From Bacteroidota bacterium (GTDB lineage Bacteria; Bacteroidota; Bacteroidia; Cytophagales; Cyclobacteriaceae), in NCBI GenBank assembly GCA_023428695.1, contig JAEYWY010000033.1, forward strand, positions 1 through 64,000: a stretch of 64,000 bases of DNA. Reading direction: 5' to 3'. The translations under genes and the position numbers were made by a program. This document shows, piece after piece, positions 26,076 to 35,399 of this stretch (within the stretch, counting starts at the first letter, position 1; each line of letters begins with the position of its first letter). The notes beneath the pieces were generated by a model, which searched no databases, was not told where the DNA came from, and was given only the letters and a program-made list of their open reading frames with translations.

Positions 26076-27260
26076 GTGGAAAACTATTACGACCTTTTAG
26101 GAGTACCGAACACTGCTGACCTTTCCCAGATTAAATCGGCATTCAAGCGGCTGGCGAAGGAGTTTCACCCTGACCGCAATCCAAATGATCCACTGGCTGA
26201 GGAGAAATTCAAGAAGATCAACGAGGCCTACCGGACACTCAGCGACCCGCTTAAGAAACTAAACTACGACGCGCGCATCACACTGATTCCGCTGTACGCC
26301 ACCGCGGAAGTTGAAAGAGAGTTCATCAACCGCCGACGCTACCGCTACTGGAAAAAGGCTCAGGAAGCCCATTCGTACTATAAGCTTGACAAAGAGTATT
26401 TTAAGAACCAGGCACTCGCATTCCTGGTATTCATCGTGATTTCAGGCTTCTTCTTCGGACTTGTCCACACGGCCGATTACATCATGCAGCAGAAGCATCT
26501 CGCCCGTTGGCGGGCCAATTCGCGATCGCTCAAGGAAGTGACTACGATGTTTGGCAGTGGTCATTTCAATGAGGCCCTGCACAGGATCGAAAATCTGAAA
26601 AAGAAGGATCCACTGGAGTTCCGTTTTCTGTACGTTAATGACAGCCTGATGAACGAACTGCGGGTGATCGCCGATGAGAGGTTCAGCCATCATGATTTTG
26701 AAGGAGCGATAGGCCACTACCTCACCCTCCAGGAATTTGAGCAGCCTGTCCGTTTTGAAACCCTTCGCAAGCTTTCGCTGTGTCAGTATTACCTTGGGAA
26801 TTATAAGGAGTCGATTCAGGCCCTCAAGCATCTCCACAACCAGCGGCCCTGGGACCTCGAACTGGTTTATAAAATTGGAAGTATCTCACTTGAAAAGTTG
26901 GAAAACCCGGAAGAAGCACTGCATTACTTTACCCTTGGAAAGCAGTTGTTCAAACAGAACCTGAGTCAGGTTTACGGTGCGGCTTTCGAAATCATCGTTA
27001 ACCCGGCTGATGTCCCGGATATTTACTGTGACCTGTTCGAAGGCCGGGCCCGGTCGAACCTGCTTTTGGGCAACTACGCTGAAGCCGTCACCGACTGTAA
27101 CTGGGCGGTGTTTCTGAGGCCGGCACGCGGAAAGGGTTTTGCTATGCGTGCGGAGGCGAACCAGGGTCTTGGTCGTTATGACCGAGTCTGCCGGGACCTG
27201 CGCGATGCATCGCGGCTGGGCGAAGCCATCCCCGCCGAACTCCAGAATACCTGCCGTTGA
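26076..27260 (+). CDS. J-domain protein with one TM helix and TPR repeats
   Basis: 394 residues from the GTG at 26076 (MENYYDLLGV); a GTG 18 bp upstream is also in frame. N-terminal J domain (1-~70) contains the HPD tripeptide in KEFHPDRNPND, so it can recruit an Hsp70 (DnaK). A basic linker leads to one transmembrane helix at ~105-127 (FLVFIVISGFFFGLVHT). Residues ~140-390 are TPR-like repeats ending in PARGKGFAMRAEANQGLG. Architecture suggests a membrane-anchored co-chaperone presenting clients through TPRs. Two further genes follow closely (TerB-like, NTF2-like), making a probable operon. Confidence 0.85.
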   Translation: MENYYDLLGVPNTADLSQIKSAFKRLAKEFHPDRNPNDPLAEEKFKKINEAYRTLSDPLKKLNYDARITLIPLYATAEVEREFINRRRYRYWKKAQEAHSYYKLDKEYFKNQALAFLVFIVISGFFFGLVHTADYIMQQKHLARWRANSRSLKEVTTMFGSGHFNEALHRIENLKKKDPLEFRFLYVNDSLMNELRVIADERFSHHDFEGAIGHYLTLQEFEQPVRFETLRKLSLCQYYLGNYKESIQALKHLHNQRPWDLELVYKIGSISLEKLENPEEALHYFTLGKQLFKQNLSQVYGAAFEIIVNPADVPDIYCDLFEGRARSNLLLGNYAEAVTDCNWAVFLRPARGKGFAMRAEANQGLGRYDRVCRDLRDASRLGEAIPAELQNTCR

Positions 27261-27318
27261 TTTGAGCACTCCGGTTCCGGAAAAAACTTTATCTTGCCCG
27301 AAGAACCCACGGCGACAT

Positions 27319-27756
27319 ATGAAACAACATCTCAACCAGGAACATCTCGACTCTGTAAAAAGGAGCTACTTCAACATTCTGGGCCTCTTCCTCGAAGCTG
27401 AAAAGATCGAGAGCCAGTACCTCCGTTGTCTCCTGAAATGGGGCGTACAGCTTGGGCTCAACCCCGAGGATTTGCGAAAGGCAAACATCGACCTGGCCAA
27501 CCTCACCTACGAGAAACCGACCGAAAAAGTGGAGAAACTTGAGGCAATCTACCACCTCGTTTACATGATCTATCTGGACGAAGTTGTTGAGGATGTCGAG
27601 TTGGAAGTGGCGTCAATTTTCGCCAGCACCCTGGGATTTCAAAAGACCGTCGTCAGTGACCTCTTTAAGGCAATAGCTACCCAGGACTTTGACGGTGCGG
27701 TTCCCAGAAACGTCCACGCTGAGGTACTCGACTTCCTTTCGGTGCATGATGTCTAG
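27319..27756 (+). CDS. TerB-like helical protein
   Basis: 145 residues, soluble and helical, from the ATG at 27319 (MKQHLNQEHLDSVKRSYFN). The pattern KLEAIYHLVYMIYLDEVVEDVELEVA, shown in parts (IYHLVYMIYLDEVVEDVE), with alternating acidic and hydrophobic residues is typical of TerB/DjlA-like helical domains, where conserved acidic residues may bind metal. TerB-like domains often occur with J domains, fitting the upstream DnaJ protein 58 bp away. Its 3' end overlaps the next gene by 11 bp. Function unknown. Confidence 0.7.
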   Translation: MKQHLNQEHLDSVKRSYFNILGLFLEAEKIESQYLRCLLKWGVQLGLNPEDLRKANIDLANLTYEKPTEKVEKLEAIYHLVYMIYLDEVVEDVELEVASIFASTLGFQKTVVSDLFKAIATQDFDGAVPRNVHAEVLDFLSVHDV

Positions 27757-28237
27757 AACCCGTCTCTTCTTACTACAGGCCTGCCTTTGTCTGCTTCCGG
27801 CAACCATAGTGTTGGCGCAGGACAGCCGGGAAGTAAACCGCCTGCTTGACGAATGGCACCACGCCGCGGCCGTTGCGGACGAAGATGTTTTCTTTGGGTT
27901 TATCGCGGAGAACGGAATTTACATCGGCACCGATGCCACTGAGCGATGGACTAAGAAGGAGTTCACAGAGTTTGCGATGCCGTACTTCAAACGCGAAACC
28001 GCCTGGGATTTCAAGCCTTACGACCGCGACCTGCATTTCAACAGCACCGGCGATATAGCCTGGTTTTCGGAACTGCTCACCACCTGGATGGGCGATTGCC
28101 GCGGATCCGGTATCCTGGAAAAAACGGGATCCGGCTGGCGACTCAAACAATACCACCTCTCCGTCACCGTCCCGAATGACATCATCCAAAGCTTCATTAA
28201 GCTCGTGAACGACTACCAGGCGAAGCAGAAGAAGTAA
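27746..28237 (+). CDS. Secreted SnoaL/NTF2-like protein
   Basis: 163 residues. Two consecutive ATGs (27746, 27749) overlap the end of the TerB-like gene, so translational coupling is likely. A signal peptide ends at IVLAQ. The mature part fits the SnoaL-like/DUF4440 fold: VNRLLDEWHHAAAVADEDVFF at the start and a late GSGWRLKQYHLSVTVPND, in which Trp-Lys-x-x-x-x-His-x-S is typical. No catalytic role can be assigned. It is the last gene of the DnaJ operon. Confidence 0.8.
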   Translation: MMSRTRLFLLQACLCLLPATIVLAQDSREVNRLLDEWHHAAAVADEDVFFGFIAENGIYIGTDATERWTKKEFTEFAMPYFKRETAWDFKPYDRDLHFNSTGDIAWFSELLTTWMGDCRGSGILEKTGSGWRLKQYHLSVTVPNDIIQSFIKLVNDYQAKQKK

Positions 28238-28374
28238 TTGTTGGATCACCTAAAATAAGTACAACGGTTTCAATACCTTATTGGAAATAACCGATGTAGG
28301 ATTTGCACGGAGTTTTGCAAGCACTGGCGTTTTTGATTAAGCATTTTTGAAGAGTCAATTAAACGCCTCAGCAT

Positions 28375-28566
28375 ATGACCTACAGAAGTAATCACTACCG
28401 GTACTCTTCCCAGAGCAAGTTCACTGCACGTTACAAGCAGTTCTTTGTATTGATCGGAGTTGTGATTATCGGAATGATTATTTCGTCGGCGTTTAATGCT
28501 ATTCCGTCTGATAAAGGAAAATCGGCCGCAGCCAAAACAGAACAGCACAGCCAGAAGCTGAAATAA
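28375..28566 (+). CDS. Small single-pass membrane protein
   Basis: 63 residues. A Tyr/Ser/Arg-rich N-terminus (YRSNHYRYSSQS) precedes one transmembrane helix (FFVLIGVVIIGMIISSAF, ~24-41) and a Lys/Gln-rich tail. No family recognised. It is followed after ~80 bp by a terminator and stands apart from the DnaJ operon by 137 bp, so it likely has its own promoter. Confidence 0.65.
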   Translation: MTYRSNHYRYSSQSKFTARYKQFFVLIGVVIIGMIISSAFNAIPSDKGKSAAAKTEQHSQKLK

Positions 28567-28647
28567 TACTTAGCAATGCCCTGGCCTCACAAGGCAACTT
28601 TTTCAGGGTAACGTCCATTTTTTTTATTTTTTTCAGTTAAGAATAAG

Positions 28648-28675
28648 AAGCCCCGAAAGGGGCTTTTTATTTTTG
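28648..28675 (+). terminator. Intrinsic terminator before the aminotransferase
   Basis: Stem AAGCCCC, GAAA tetraloop, GGGGCTT (28648-28665), followed by T-rich TTTATTTTTG. Confidence 0.85.
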
Positions 28676-28768
28676 TATCACTTCGTGATTAACTTCACCA
28701 AAAGGTTTTACATCACTGAAAATTATGTTGTTACAGGATGTGATCTAAAGTAATTTTTCGTACCCGAA

Positions 28769-29968
28769 ATGAACAAAAACGTAGAAATCTTTCATAAAAG
28801 CCTTGCTCCAACATCACCCAATCCCTACCTGATTGAAGCTGATCGTGCTGAGGGCATTTACATCATAGACACGGCCGGAAAACGCTATAGAGACCTGATT
28901 TCGGGCATTGGCGTGAGCAATCTGGGCCACGGAAACCGCGAAATTACCGCTGCAATCAAGGCCCAGGTCGACCGTCACCTGCATGTTATGGTGTACGGGG
29001 AGTACGTCCAATCTGCGACAAGCGAGCTCGCTGAAATGCTTACATCCCTGCTCCCGGAACACCTTAACTGCGTCTACCTAGTGAACTCAGGAACAGAGGC
29101 TAACGAGGGCGCAATTAAACTGGCAAAACGCTACACGGGCCGGACAGAAATCGTCTCCTGCCGCGGATCTTACCACGGCAGCACCCATGGTTCGCTCAGC
29201 ATTTCGGGTAACGAAACCAAGAAGTCGGCCTTCCGTCCACTCCTGCCCGATGTACGATTTATCAACTTCAACCAGATCCCGGACCTCGAACATATTACCG
29301 GCCGCACCGCATGCGTCGTCATGGAAACGGTTCAGGGTGACGCCGGCGTGCGGATACCCTCCCCAGCGTACCTGAGGGCAGTCCGACAACGTTGCGACGA
29401 GACCGGAGCGTTGCTGGTCCTGGATGAGATTCAGTGCGGCATGGGGCGGACCGGATCGGTGTTTGCGTTTGAGCGATTCGGCGTCGCGCCGGACATACTA
29501 ACCCTGGGCAAAGCCCTGGGGGGCGGACTTCCGATCGGGGCTTTCGTCTCCAGCCGGGAGAAGATGAACGTCTTCACTCACGACCCGATGCTGGGTCACA
29601 TCACTACCTTTGGCGGGAATCCAGTGAGCGCCGCCGCGGCTAACGCCTTCCTTAAGGAACTCACAAGGGACGGCATCCTCGAATCCGTGGAAGCCAAGGG
29701 GAAGCTGTTCGAATCGCTGCTCAGCCATCCCGACATTCGCGAGATCAGGCGGATCGGGCTGATGTTCGCCATCGACTTTGATACGCCTGAAAGGGTAAGC
29801 CAGATCGTGGAGCGGGCAAAGGAGCTTGGGGTAATTACATACTGGTTCCTGTCACACCCGTACAGTTTCAGGATTGCCCCCCCGCTTATCATCACGGAAG
29901 CCGAAATCCGCGAAAGCTGTGAACTAATACTGAGAGCTATTGAAGATTCCCGGAATCCGGGAGCCTAG
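28769..29968 (+). CDS. Class III aminotransferase (acetylornithine/GABA-type)
   Basis: 399 residues, PLP-dependent fold type I. Cofactor motifs: NSGTEANEGAIKLAKRYTGR (residues 107-126), Asp219-Glu220 in LVLDEIQCGMGRTG, and the PLP lysine Lys248 in LGKALGGGLPIGAF. Databases name such proteins 'aspartate aminotransferase family'; the substrate could be acetylornithine, 4-aminobutyrate, ornithine or a glutamate semialdehyde, and neighbours do not decide. Its stop codon overlaps that of convergent hslV by 3 nt. Confidence 0.92.
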   Translation: MNKNVEIFHKSLAPTSPNPYLIEADRAEGIYIIDTAGKRYRDLISGIGVSNLGHGNREITAAIKAQVDRHLHVMVYGEYVQSATSELAEMLTSLLPEHLNCVYLVNSGTEANEGAIKLAKRYTGRTEIVSCRGSYHGSTHGSLSISGNETKKSAFRPLLPDVRFINFNQIPDLEHITGRTACVVMETVQGDAGVRIPSPAYLRAVRQRCDETGALLVLDEIQCGMGRTGSVFAFERFGVAPDILTLGKALGGGLPIGAFVSSREKMNVFTHDPMLGHITTFGGNPVSAAAANAFLKELTRDGILESVEAKGKLFESLLSHPDIREIRRIGLMFAIDFDTPERVSQIVERAKELGVITYWFLSHPYSFRIAPPLIITEAEIRESCELILRAIEDSRNPGA

Positions 29969-30525
29969 AGCTTCTCGATAACGAGGTTATGATTGGTATA
30001 AATGCAGATATCGGCAGCGATGTTCAGGCTCTCCCGGACCATTTCCTCCGCACTGAGGTGCGCGGCGTGTTTCTTCAGGGCCAACGCGGCTGACTGGGCA
30101 TACATCGCCCCCGACCCGATTGCGCAGACCTGGTTATCCGGTTCGATCACATCGCCGTTACCGGAAAGCAACAGAAGTTCCTCCTTGTTAACTGCGATCA
30201 GCATGGCCTCCAGCCGGCGCAGGTAACGGTCCATCCGCCAGTCTTTGGCAAGTTCGATTGCTGCGCGTTTCATGTTCCCGCCGTACGCGTTCAACTTCTC
30301 CTCAAACCGTTCCAGCAACGTAAACGCATCGGCCGTAGAGCCCGCAAAACCTGTCAGTACCTTGCCATCAAACAGTTTCCGGATCTTCCTGACATTTCCT
30401 TTTGCAACATAATTACCCATGGTGGCCTGACCATCGCCACCAATGGCTACCTGGCCATTATGGAGGACTGCAAGTATGGTCGTCGCGTGAATCTTCGGAA
30501 ACATTGAGTCTTGCTGGGCGGACAT
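29965..30525 (-). CDS. hslV: ATP-dependent protease peptidase subunit HslV
   Basis: 186 residues. HslV forms the proteolytic core that works with the HslU ATPase. The nucleophile is Thr15 in KIHATTILAV, exposed after removal of a short propeptide; IGGDGQATMG and GFAGSTADAFTLLERFE are typical. An alternative start at 30504 (MFPKIHATT) would give a 7-residue propeptide and may be the true one. hslU is not adjacent, so the pair is split in this genome or hslU lies outside the window. Confidence 0.94.
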   Translation of the reverse strand: MSAQQDSMFPKIHATTILAVLHNGQVAIGGDGQATMGNYVAKGNVRKIRKLFDGKVLTGFAGSTADAFTLLERFEEKLNAYGGNMKRAAIELAKDWRMDRYLRRLEAMLIAVNKEELLLLSGNGDVIEPDNQVCAIGSGAMYAQSAALALKKHAAHLSAEEMVRESLNIAADICIYTNHNLVIEKL

Positions 30526-30548
30526 AATTTGTTGGTTAGATAAGTAAA

Positions 30549-30577
30549 AACAATGGCATCCCTAAACAAGATGCCAT
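30549..30577 (-). terminator. Terminator of the pyruvate dehydrogenase E2 gene
   Basis: Minus-strand stem ATGGCAT/ATGCCAT (30571-30577 with 30553-30559) with an 11-nt loop and following TTGTTTTTAC. Lies 24 bp past the E2 stop. Confidence 0.7.
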
Positions 30578-30600
30578 CGGTTTCAGTTTCAAGTATTTTA

Positions 30601-32226
30601 TCAGATCAGAATCCGGACCGGATCTTCAAGCAGACCTTTGAGCGTCTTCAGGAACGCGGCGCCGACTGCACCGTCAACGGCACGGTGGTCGCAGCTCAGG
30701 GTAACCTTCATAACATTTCCCGGTACCAGTTGTCCATTCTTTACGACGGCGGTCTCCTTGATTCCGCCAACGGCCAGGATACATGCGTCCGGAGGGTTGA
30801 TGATCGCCGTAAATTCCTCGATTCCAAACATACCGAGATTGGAAATCGTAAACGTGCTGCCCTCCCAGTCCGATGGCTGAAGTTTCTTCGCGTGTGCCTT
30901 TTGGGCCAGGTCTTTAACTTCCGTTGCTATATGAGAAAGCGACTTGTTATCAGCGAACCTTACCACCGGAACAAGCAGACCGTCTTTAACGGCCACAGCC
31001 ACGCCAATATGAATATGGTGGTTGCGACGCATCTTGTCTCCGAGCCAGCTGACATTGACATCCGGGTGCTGGTGGAGCGCCGCAGCCGTTGCCTTGAGAA
31101 CCATGTCGTTGAACGAAATCTTCACAGGGCTGATCTCGTTGATGCTCTTGCGCGCCTCCATTGCCTTGTCCATGTTGATTTCCATGGTAAGGTAGAAATG
31201 CGGAGCGGTGAACTTACTTTCTGCAAGGCGCTTGGCGATAGTCTTGCGCATTTGCGAGATCGTAATCTCCTCGTAGCTTTCTTCGCCAACTACTTTAGGT
31301 AATACGATAGCTTGCGCTTCCTTATCTTTTCCTGCTGCAGGTGCGGTTTCCCTGAAGGTCTCTACATCGCGTTTTGTAATACGACCATGATCGCCGCTGC
31401 CCTGGATTTTTGAAATGTCGATGCCTTTTTCTTTGGCCATCTTCTTCGCCAGCGGTGACGCCTTCACGCGTCCGGTACCGTGATCCGTTGTCGTAGCTTC
31501 CTCTTTTTTGGGAGCGGCTTTCGGTTCAGCTTTCGCTGTGGGCTCCGGCTTCGCAGTTGATGCCCCACCTGCATCAGCTTCGTGCGCCTTGAGCAGTGTT
31601 TTATAGTCAGCGTCTTTTTCACCGATCACTGCCAGAACACCGTTCACAGGCACTGCCTTACCTGCATCGGCGCCGATGTAAAGCAACGTACCTGTATTGT
31701 AAGACTCATACTCCATCGTAGCCTTATCTGTTTCGATCTCGGCAAGCAGCTCACCTGACCTGACCTGATCGCCTACCTTTTTATGCCACGCTGCGATAAC
31801 ACCTTCGGTCATCGTATCACTCATCTTCGGCATCAATACGATTTCTGCTTTGATACCAGATGTATCGACCTTTTCTCCGCCTGATTTTGCAGGCTTTTCT
31901 GATTCTTCTTTTTTGGACTCAGCTTTAGGTTGTTCGGATGCGCCTCCGTTTTGTCCGGCACTGGCCAGCAATGCTTTATAGTCTTCACCCTTCTCTCCAA
32001 CAATTGCCAGAATATCATTGACCTGAATCGCCTGCCCTTCGTTCGCGCCGAGATACAGTACAGTTCCTGAATTAAAAGACTCGTAATCCATCGTTGCCTT
32101 GTCGGTTTCGATCTCGGCCATTAGTTCGCCGGACTTAACCTGATCACCTACCTTCTTGTGCCACTTGGCGATTACCCCTTCACTCATGGTATCGCTCATT
32201 TTGGGCATGCGTACGATTTCTGCCAT
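30601..32226 (-). CDS. Pyruvate dehydrogenase E2, dihydrolipoamide acetyltransferase
   Basis: 541 residues. Two lipoyl domains carry the modified lysines Lys43 and Lys168, each in ETDKATM; an E3/E1-binding domain lies at about 255-290 (KASPLAKKMAKEKGIDISKI); the catalytic domain fills ~310-541 and ends with DHRAVDGAVGAAFL, which contains the active-site His514. Linkers are Ala/Lys/Glu/Pro-rich. It transfers acetyl from lipoate to CoA. No E1 or E3 gene is adjacent; the fused E1 at 10744 may or may not be its partner. Confidence 0.95.
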   Translation of the reverse strand: MAEIVRMPKMSDTMSEGVIAKWHKKVGDQVKSGELMAEIETDKATMDYESFNSGTVLYLGANEGQAIQVNDILAIVGEKGEDYKALLASAGQNGGASEQPKAESKKEESEKPAKSGGEKVDTSGIKAEIVLMPKMSDTMTEGVIAAWHKKVGDQVRSGELLAEIETDKATMEYESYNTGTLLYIGADAGKAVPVNGVLAVIGEKDADYKTLLKAHEADAGGASTAKPEPTAKAEPKAAPKKEEATTTDHGTGRVKASPLAKKMAKEKGIDISKIQGSGDHGRITKRDVETFRETAPAAGKDKEAQAIVLPKVVGEESYEEITISQMRKTIAKRLAESKFTAPHFYLTMEINMDKAMEARKSINEISPVKISFNDMVLKATAAALHQHPDVNVSWLGDKMRRNHHIHIGVAVAVKDGLLVPVVRFADNKSLSHIATEVKDLAQKAHAKKLQPSDWEGSTFTISNLGMFGIEEFTAIINPPDACILAVGGIKETAVVKNGQLVPGNVMKVTLSCDHRAVDGAVGAAFLKTLKGLLEDPVRILI

Positions 32227-32352
32227 TGCTCTGAATAATTGTTTTAGTATCCTGCAAAAAACCGGATTGCAAACCTTTTCGGAAAGCGTTTTCCCGTTTT
32301 AAGCCTCCAAAAATAGGCTTTAATAGAGGATTTTCAAGAAAATTTTAAACTG

Positions 32353-35301
32353 TCAGAAATTAAATGTCCCGATGACCACTTCGATGTTTTTGGTCGCTGG
32401 CGAGACTCCGTGCGAGTAACGGACGCCCAGATCGAACCGTGGCAAAAACCTCATTATGTTGAAGTCGAAGACCAACTCACCACCCACCGAGAGATAAGTG
32501 TTGTCAACGCCGCGAAAATATGAGTGTTGGCCGACAGCATAATCCGTGAACAGATTAACCCGCAGTCGCTGCACATTCAACAGCGGTCCGACAGCGATGT
32601 CCGGGTACCACAACGGAAAGGTGTAGTTGACGGATGCCGTGTACAGGTTCTGGAAGCGGGCAAGTGACTGTCCGCGTGGAATGGGAACGGTATTCCGGAA
32701 GAAATATACATCACCAGCTTTGTCAGAATCCGTCGTGCTTAGCCTGCGCTGAAAGGAGGCTTGTCCCCACAGCCCATGATGTTTCATCAACCCGGGGAAA
32801 TAAAGATAACCTGACGCGGAGACAAGTCCACCGGTGAAATCGCCACCGTAAGGCGTGTCGAAATATCTTATCGCCAGTGCCTGCCCCCATCGCGAAACGA
32901 TATCGCGGTAGCTTCGCTTCAAAAGGTTTGACGCCGAAAGTGAGAAGTGATTGTAAAGCAACTTGCCATTACCAACATATTCGAGAAACCGGACTCCCTG
33001 AAATATCGTGTCGTTACGGATTAACGTCGGATAAATCCGGTCATTCAGAAAATCGTTTCTGAAATCGTTCACCTGTGTGTATCCGATCCGGTTTTGAATG
33101 ACAAGGCTTTTGCTGAATCTGGAATGTGTGAGTATCAAAGGAATCCGTATGCCTGCCGAAACATTTTGCTCCTCCCATTTGAAGATTGCATTCCGGGTGA
33201 CATAAGTAGTATCCGATCCGTTGACAACCGTTGTTGTAGCCAGGCCTTCATCGACGGATCTTTTTCCCCGGGTGAAATCCAGATCGATGATTGGATAAAG
33301 TCCCTGATAACTGACACCGACTCTCCAGAAACCGGTGCGTTCATTCAGATCAAATGTATAACCAGCCGAAAGATTGGTCGTGCTCATGATGTCGCGCGAT
33401 GTGAGACCAACATCGACTGTGGCGAGATCATTCTCCACAAAGAGACCCCAGCTAAACGGGTTGACTACATTTTTCCAACGGTTGTAGCGTGACACCGGAT
33501 AGACTTCACCGGGAATGCTGTCGAGCAGAGTCGGACGCGCTTCCTGCTCAACCAGGTGATGATATGATGAATCAACTGCGGGTACGTAGCGTTTCCATCT
33601 CGATGGATCAAGTCTTGCGCGAACGACGTCCATCCCGTCGCGTGTCTGTTCGTTATAATACAAATAGGTTCCATCGGCAGCCACGGCCGGGTTATACGCG
33701 CCGTACTTGCTTGAAGTAATCTGATAACGTTCACGGCTTTCAAGGTCCAGCGCATGGATGTTGTCGATCCCCGCGACGGGCGCATTGAAGAAAAGATATT
33801 TTCCGGCCAGCACCGGGTGCCCGGTATTCTCATGCGAAAGTGGCATCAGTTCCTCCTCCTCTCCTGACGAGACGTTGACACGACAAATGGTCTTCCCTTC
33901 CGGGGTGATCTTCAGTGTAACGATTGATTGCCCGTTATCACTCCACCTGGGCATCGCATAAAAATGATTCTCAGGATTTGGAAAAACCTTGAGGACATTT
34001 CCTTCCGGGTATGACAGTACCACAAGTGCATGCTTGTAGAAAATATCGGAGCGTACTGTGACAATGAACTTACCGTCCGGAGAAAAGGCTGCACTGCCAT
34101 AACGTGATCGCTTGTCTGAGATCACCGTTACCGATCGGGTCTTTTTGTCATACGCCTTTACCAGTGAATAATTTCTGACACGCCATCGCGGATCGAAACC
34201 AAATTCATTCCACACCACGCGACCTTCAACCGCTGATAACATGCCAGCGTCGTTGATGTATCCCGGCGTAAAAAAAGGGCGCTCCTTACCGTCCTTGATC
34301 GTTACGAATTGCTCTATGTCGCCAATGCCTTCTTTCCTTACCAAGACACTCCCATCCGGCAGAGGTTGCGGATACAGGTAATCCGTGTATGCCGTCGAGG
34401 GGCGAGTGTTTAATGTTTCGAACGGCGTAAGCTTCAATGAGTCGATCTGGCGGTACCATTGCTTTTGCAAATCGGCAGCCATCTCATCGTATAAGTCTGT
34501 CACGTAAAGACCCGTTTCTTTTTTGATCGCATTTGAGAACGCGAATGGTATGAACGGCACCGCCCATGAACGCGCCGTTATCTTTTCCCAGATGTCGGGA
34601 TCATTTGTTCGCTTTCGCAGATACGAAACCATGTGATAACCGAGTACATAATGATTCGGGATGTTGTGTTTAAAAGAGCGCAGGTATTGTTTATGATAAT
34701 TGAATTCGCGACCCTCGAGCAGGTTGGTACGGAACAAAAGACTGAAGTTTGGGATTTTGCCCCGGCCACTGGGTGTAAGTGAAGTTTCCGTGACAACGGC
34801 ATCACCTTCCCAAAACCAGTCGGGAGCCGCGGCGTGGGCCATGCCCGAGAATGTCGGATAACCAAATAAATAAAAGAGCGCGCTGTTAAATCCGCGTCGT
34901 GCATGCTGGTACTGAACAACGTGCCGGTACTCGTGTGAAGCCAGCATATTCAACCAGTCATTTGTGCCGAGGAAATTATAGTTCTGCGACGGCATTGTGT
35001 AAAATTCCGAATGACGCGGAAACATCGTAACAAAGCCGTTGGAAATGGAAGACTGGTTCTGGAGAATGATGGAAATCTTCCGTGGCGCAACACCCAGGGA
35101 TGATGATTCGGCCTCCCTGATATGTTCAAGTGTGTTTGCCATGCGTTGTGCCTGGAGGTTGAAACCCTCCGGAAACAACACCTCGAAATTTGGCGTTCTG
35201 ACGCGGTACCAGCGAATCTGCGTTGGGTTATTTTCCAACACAATCTGAGCGGCTAGTATCCGGGAGAACAGAAACAAAACTAGAAAGGCACGCAGCTTCA
35301 T
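32353..35301 (-). CDS. Peptidase MA / TolB-like propeller / outer-membrane barrel protein
   Basis: 982 residues, signal peptide MKLRAFLVLFLFSRILAAQ. A gluzincin-type domain at ~30-220 has HEYRH in LASHEYRHVVQYQHARRG and a downstream zinc-ligand Glu in PDWFWEGDAVVTE (peptidase MA family). Residues ~300-600 carry TolB/PD40-like blades (AAFSPDGKFIVTV, YAMPRWSDNGQSIVTL). The C-terminal ~350 residues alternate as in beta-barrel surface antigens and end in IEVVIGTFNF. Probably outer-membrane embedded with the protease facing the periplasm or surface. Start at 35301 chosen for the signal peptide. Confidence 0.85.
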   Translation of the reverse strand: MKLRAFLVLFLFSRILAAQIVLENNPTQIRWYRVRTPNFEVLFPEGFNLQAQRMANTLEHIREAESSSLGVAPRKISIILQNQSSISNGFVTMFPRHSEFYTMPSQNYNFLGTNDWLNMLASHEYRHVVQYQHARRGFNSALFYLFGYPTFSGMAHAAAPDWFWEGDAVVTETSLTPSGRGKIPNFSLLFRTNLLEGREFNYHKQYLRSFKHNIPNHYVLGYHMVSYLRKRTNDPDIWEKITARSWAVPFIPFAFSNAIKKETGLYVTDLYDEMAADLQKQWYRQIDSLKLTPFETLNTRPSTAYTDYLYPQPLPDGSVLVRKEGIGDIEQFVTIKDGKERPFFTPGYINDAGMLSAVEGRVVWNEFGFDPRWRVRNYSLVKAYDKKTRSVTVISDKRSRYGSAAFSPDGKFIVTVRSDIFYKHALVVLSYPEGNVLKVFPNPENHFYAMPRWSDNGQSIVTLKITPEGKTICRVNVSSGEEEELMPLSHENTGHPVLAGKYLFFNAPVAGIDNIHALDLESRERYQITSSKYGAYNPAVAADGTYLYYNEQTRDGMDVVRARLDPSRWKRYVPAVDSSYHHLVEQEARPTLLDSIPGEVYPVSRYNRWKNVVNPFSWGLFVENDLATVDVGLTSRDIMSTTNLSAGYTFDLNERTGFWRVGVSYQGLYPIIDLDFTRGKRSVDEGLATTTVVNGSDTTYVTRNAIFKWEEQNVSAGIRIPLILTHSRFSKSLVIQNRIGYTQVNDFRNDFLNDRIYPTLIRNDTIFQGVRFLEYVGNGKLLYNHFSLSASNLLKRSYRDIVSRWGQALAIRYFDTPYGGDFTGGLVSASGYLYFPGLMKHHGLWGQASFQRRLSTTDSDKAGDVYFFRNTVPIPRGQSLARFQNLYTASVNYTFPLWYPDIAVGPLLNVQRLRVNLFTDYAVGQHSYFRGVDNTYLSVGGELVFDFNIMRFLPRFDLGVRYSHGVSPATKNIEVVIGTFNF

Positions 35302-35399
35302 TCGGACAATACAGTATTGAAAGATGAAACTACCTTTCCGGAATTGCAAGCCTGTCCGGGAAAAGTCACCGGACAAGCTGAATTTGCAACAGTACCGCC

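Noticed and set aside
28375..28566. Toxin-antitoxin role for the 63-residue membrane protein
   Set aside because: No paired small gene or antisense promoter is visible; the basis would be size alone.
30553..31302. 249-codon plus-strand ORF opposite the E2 gene
   Set aside because: Shadow of the E2 catalytic domain; begins in the E2 terminator.
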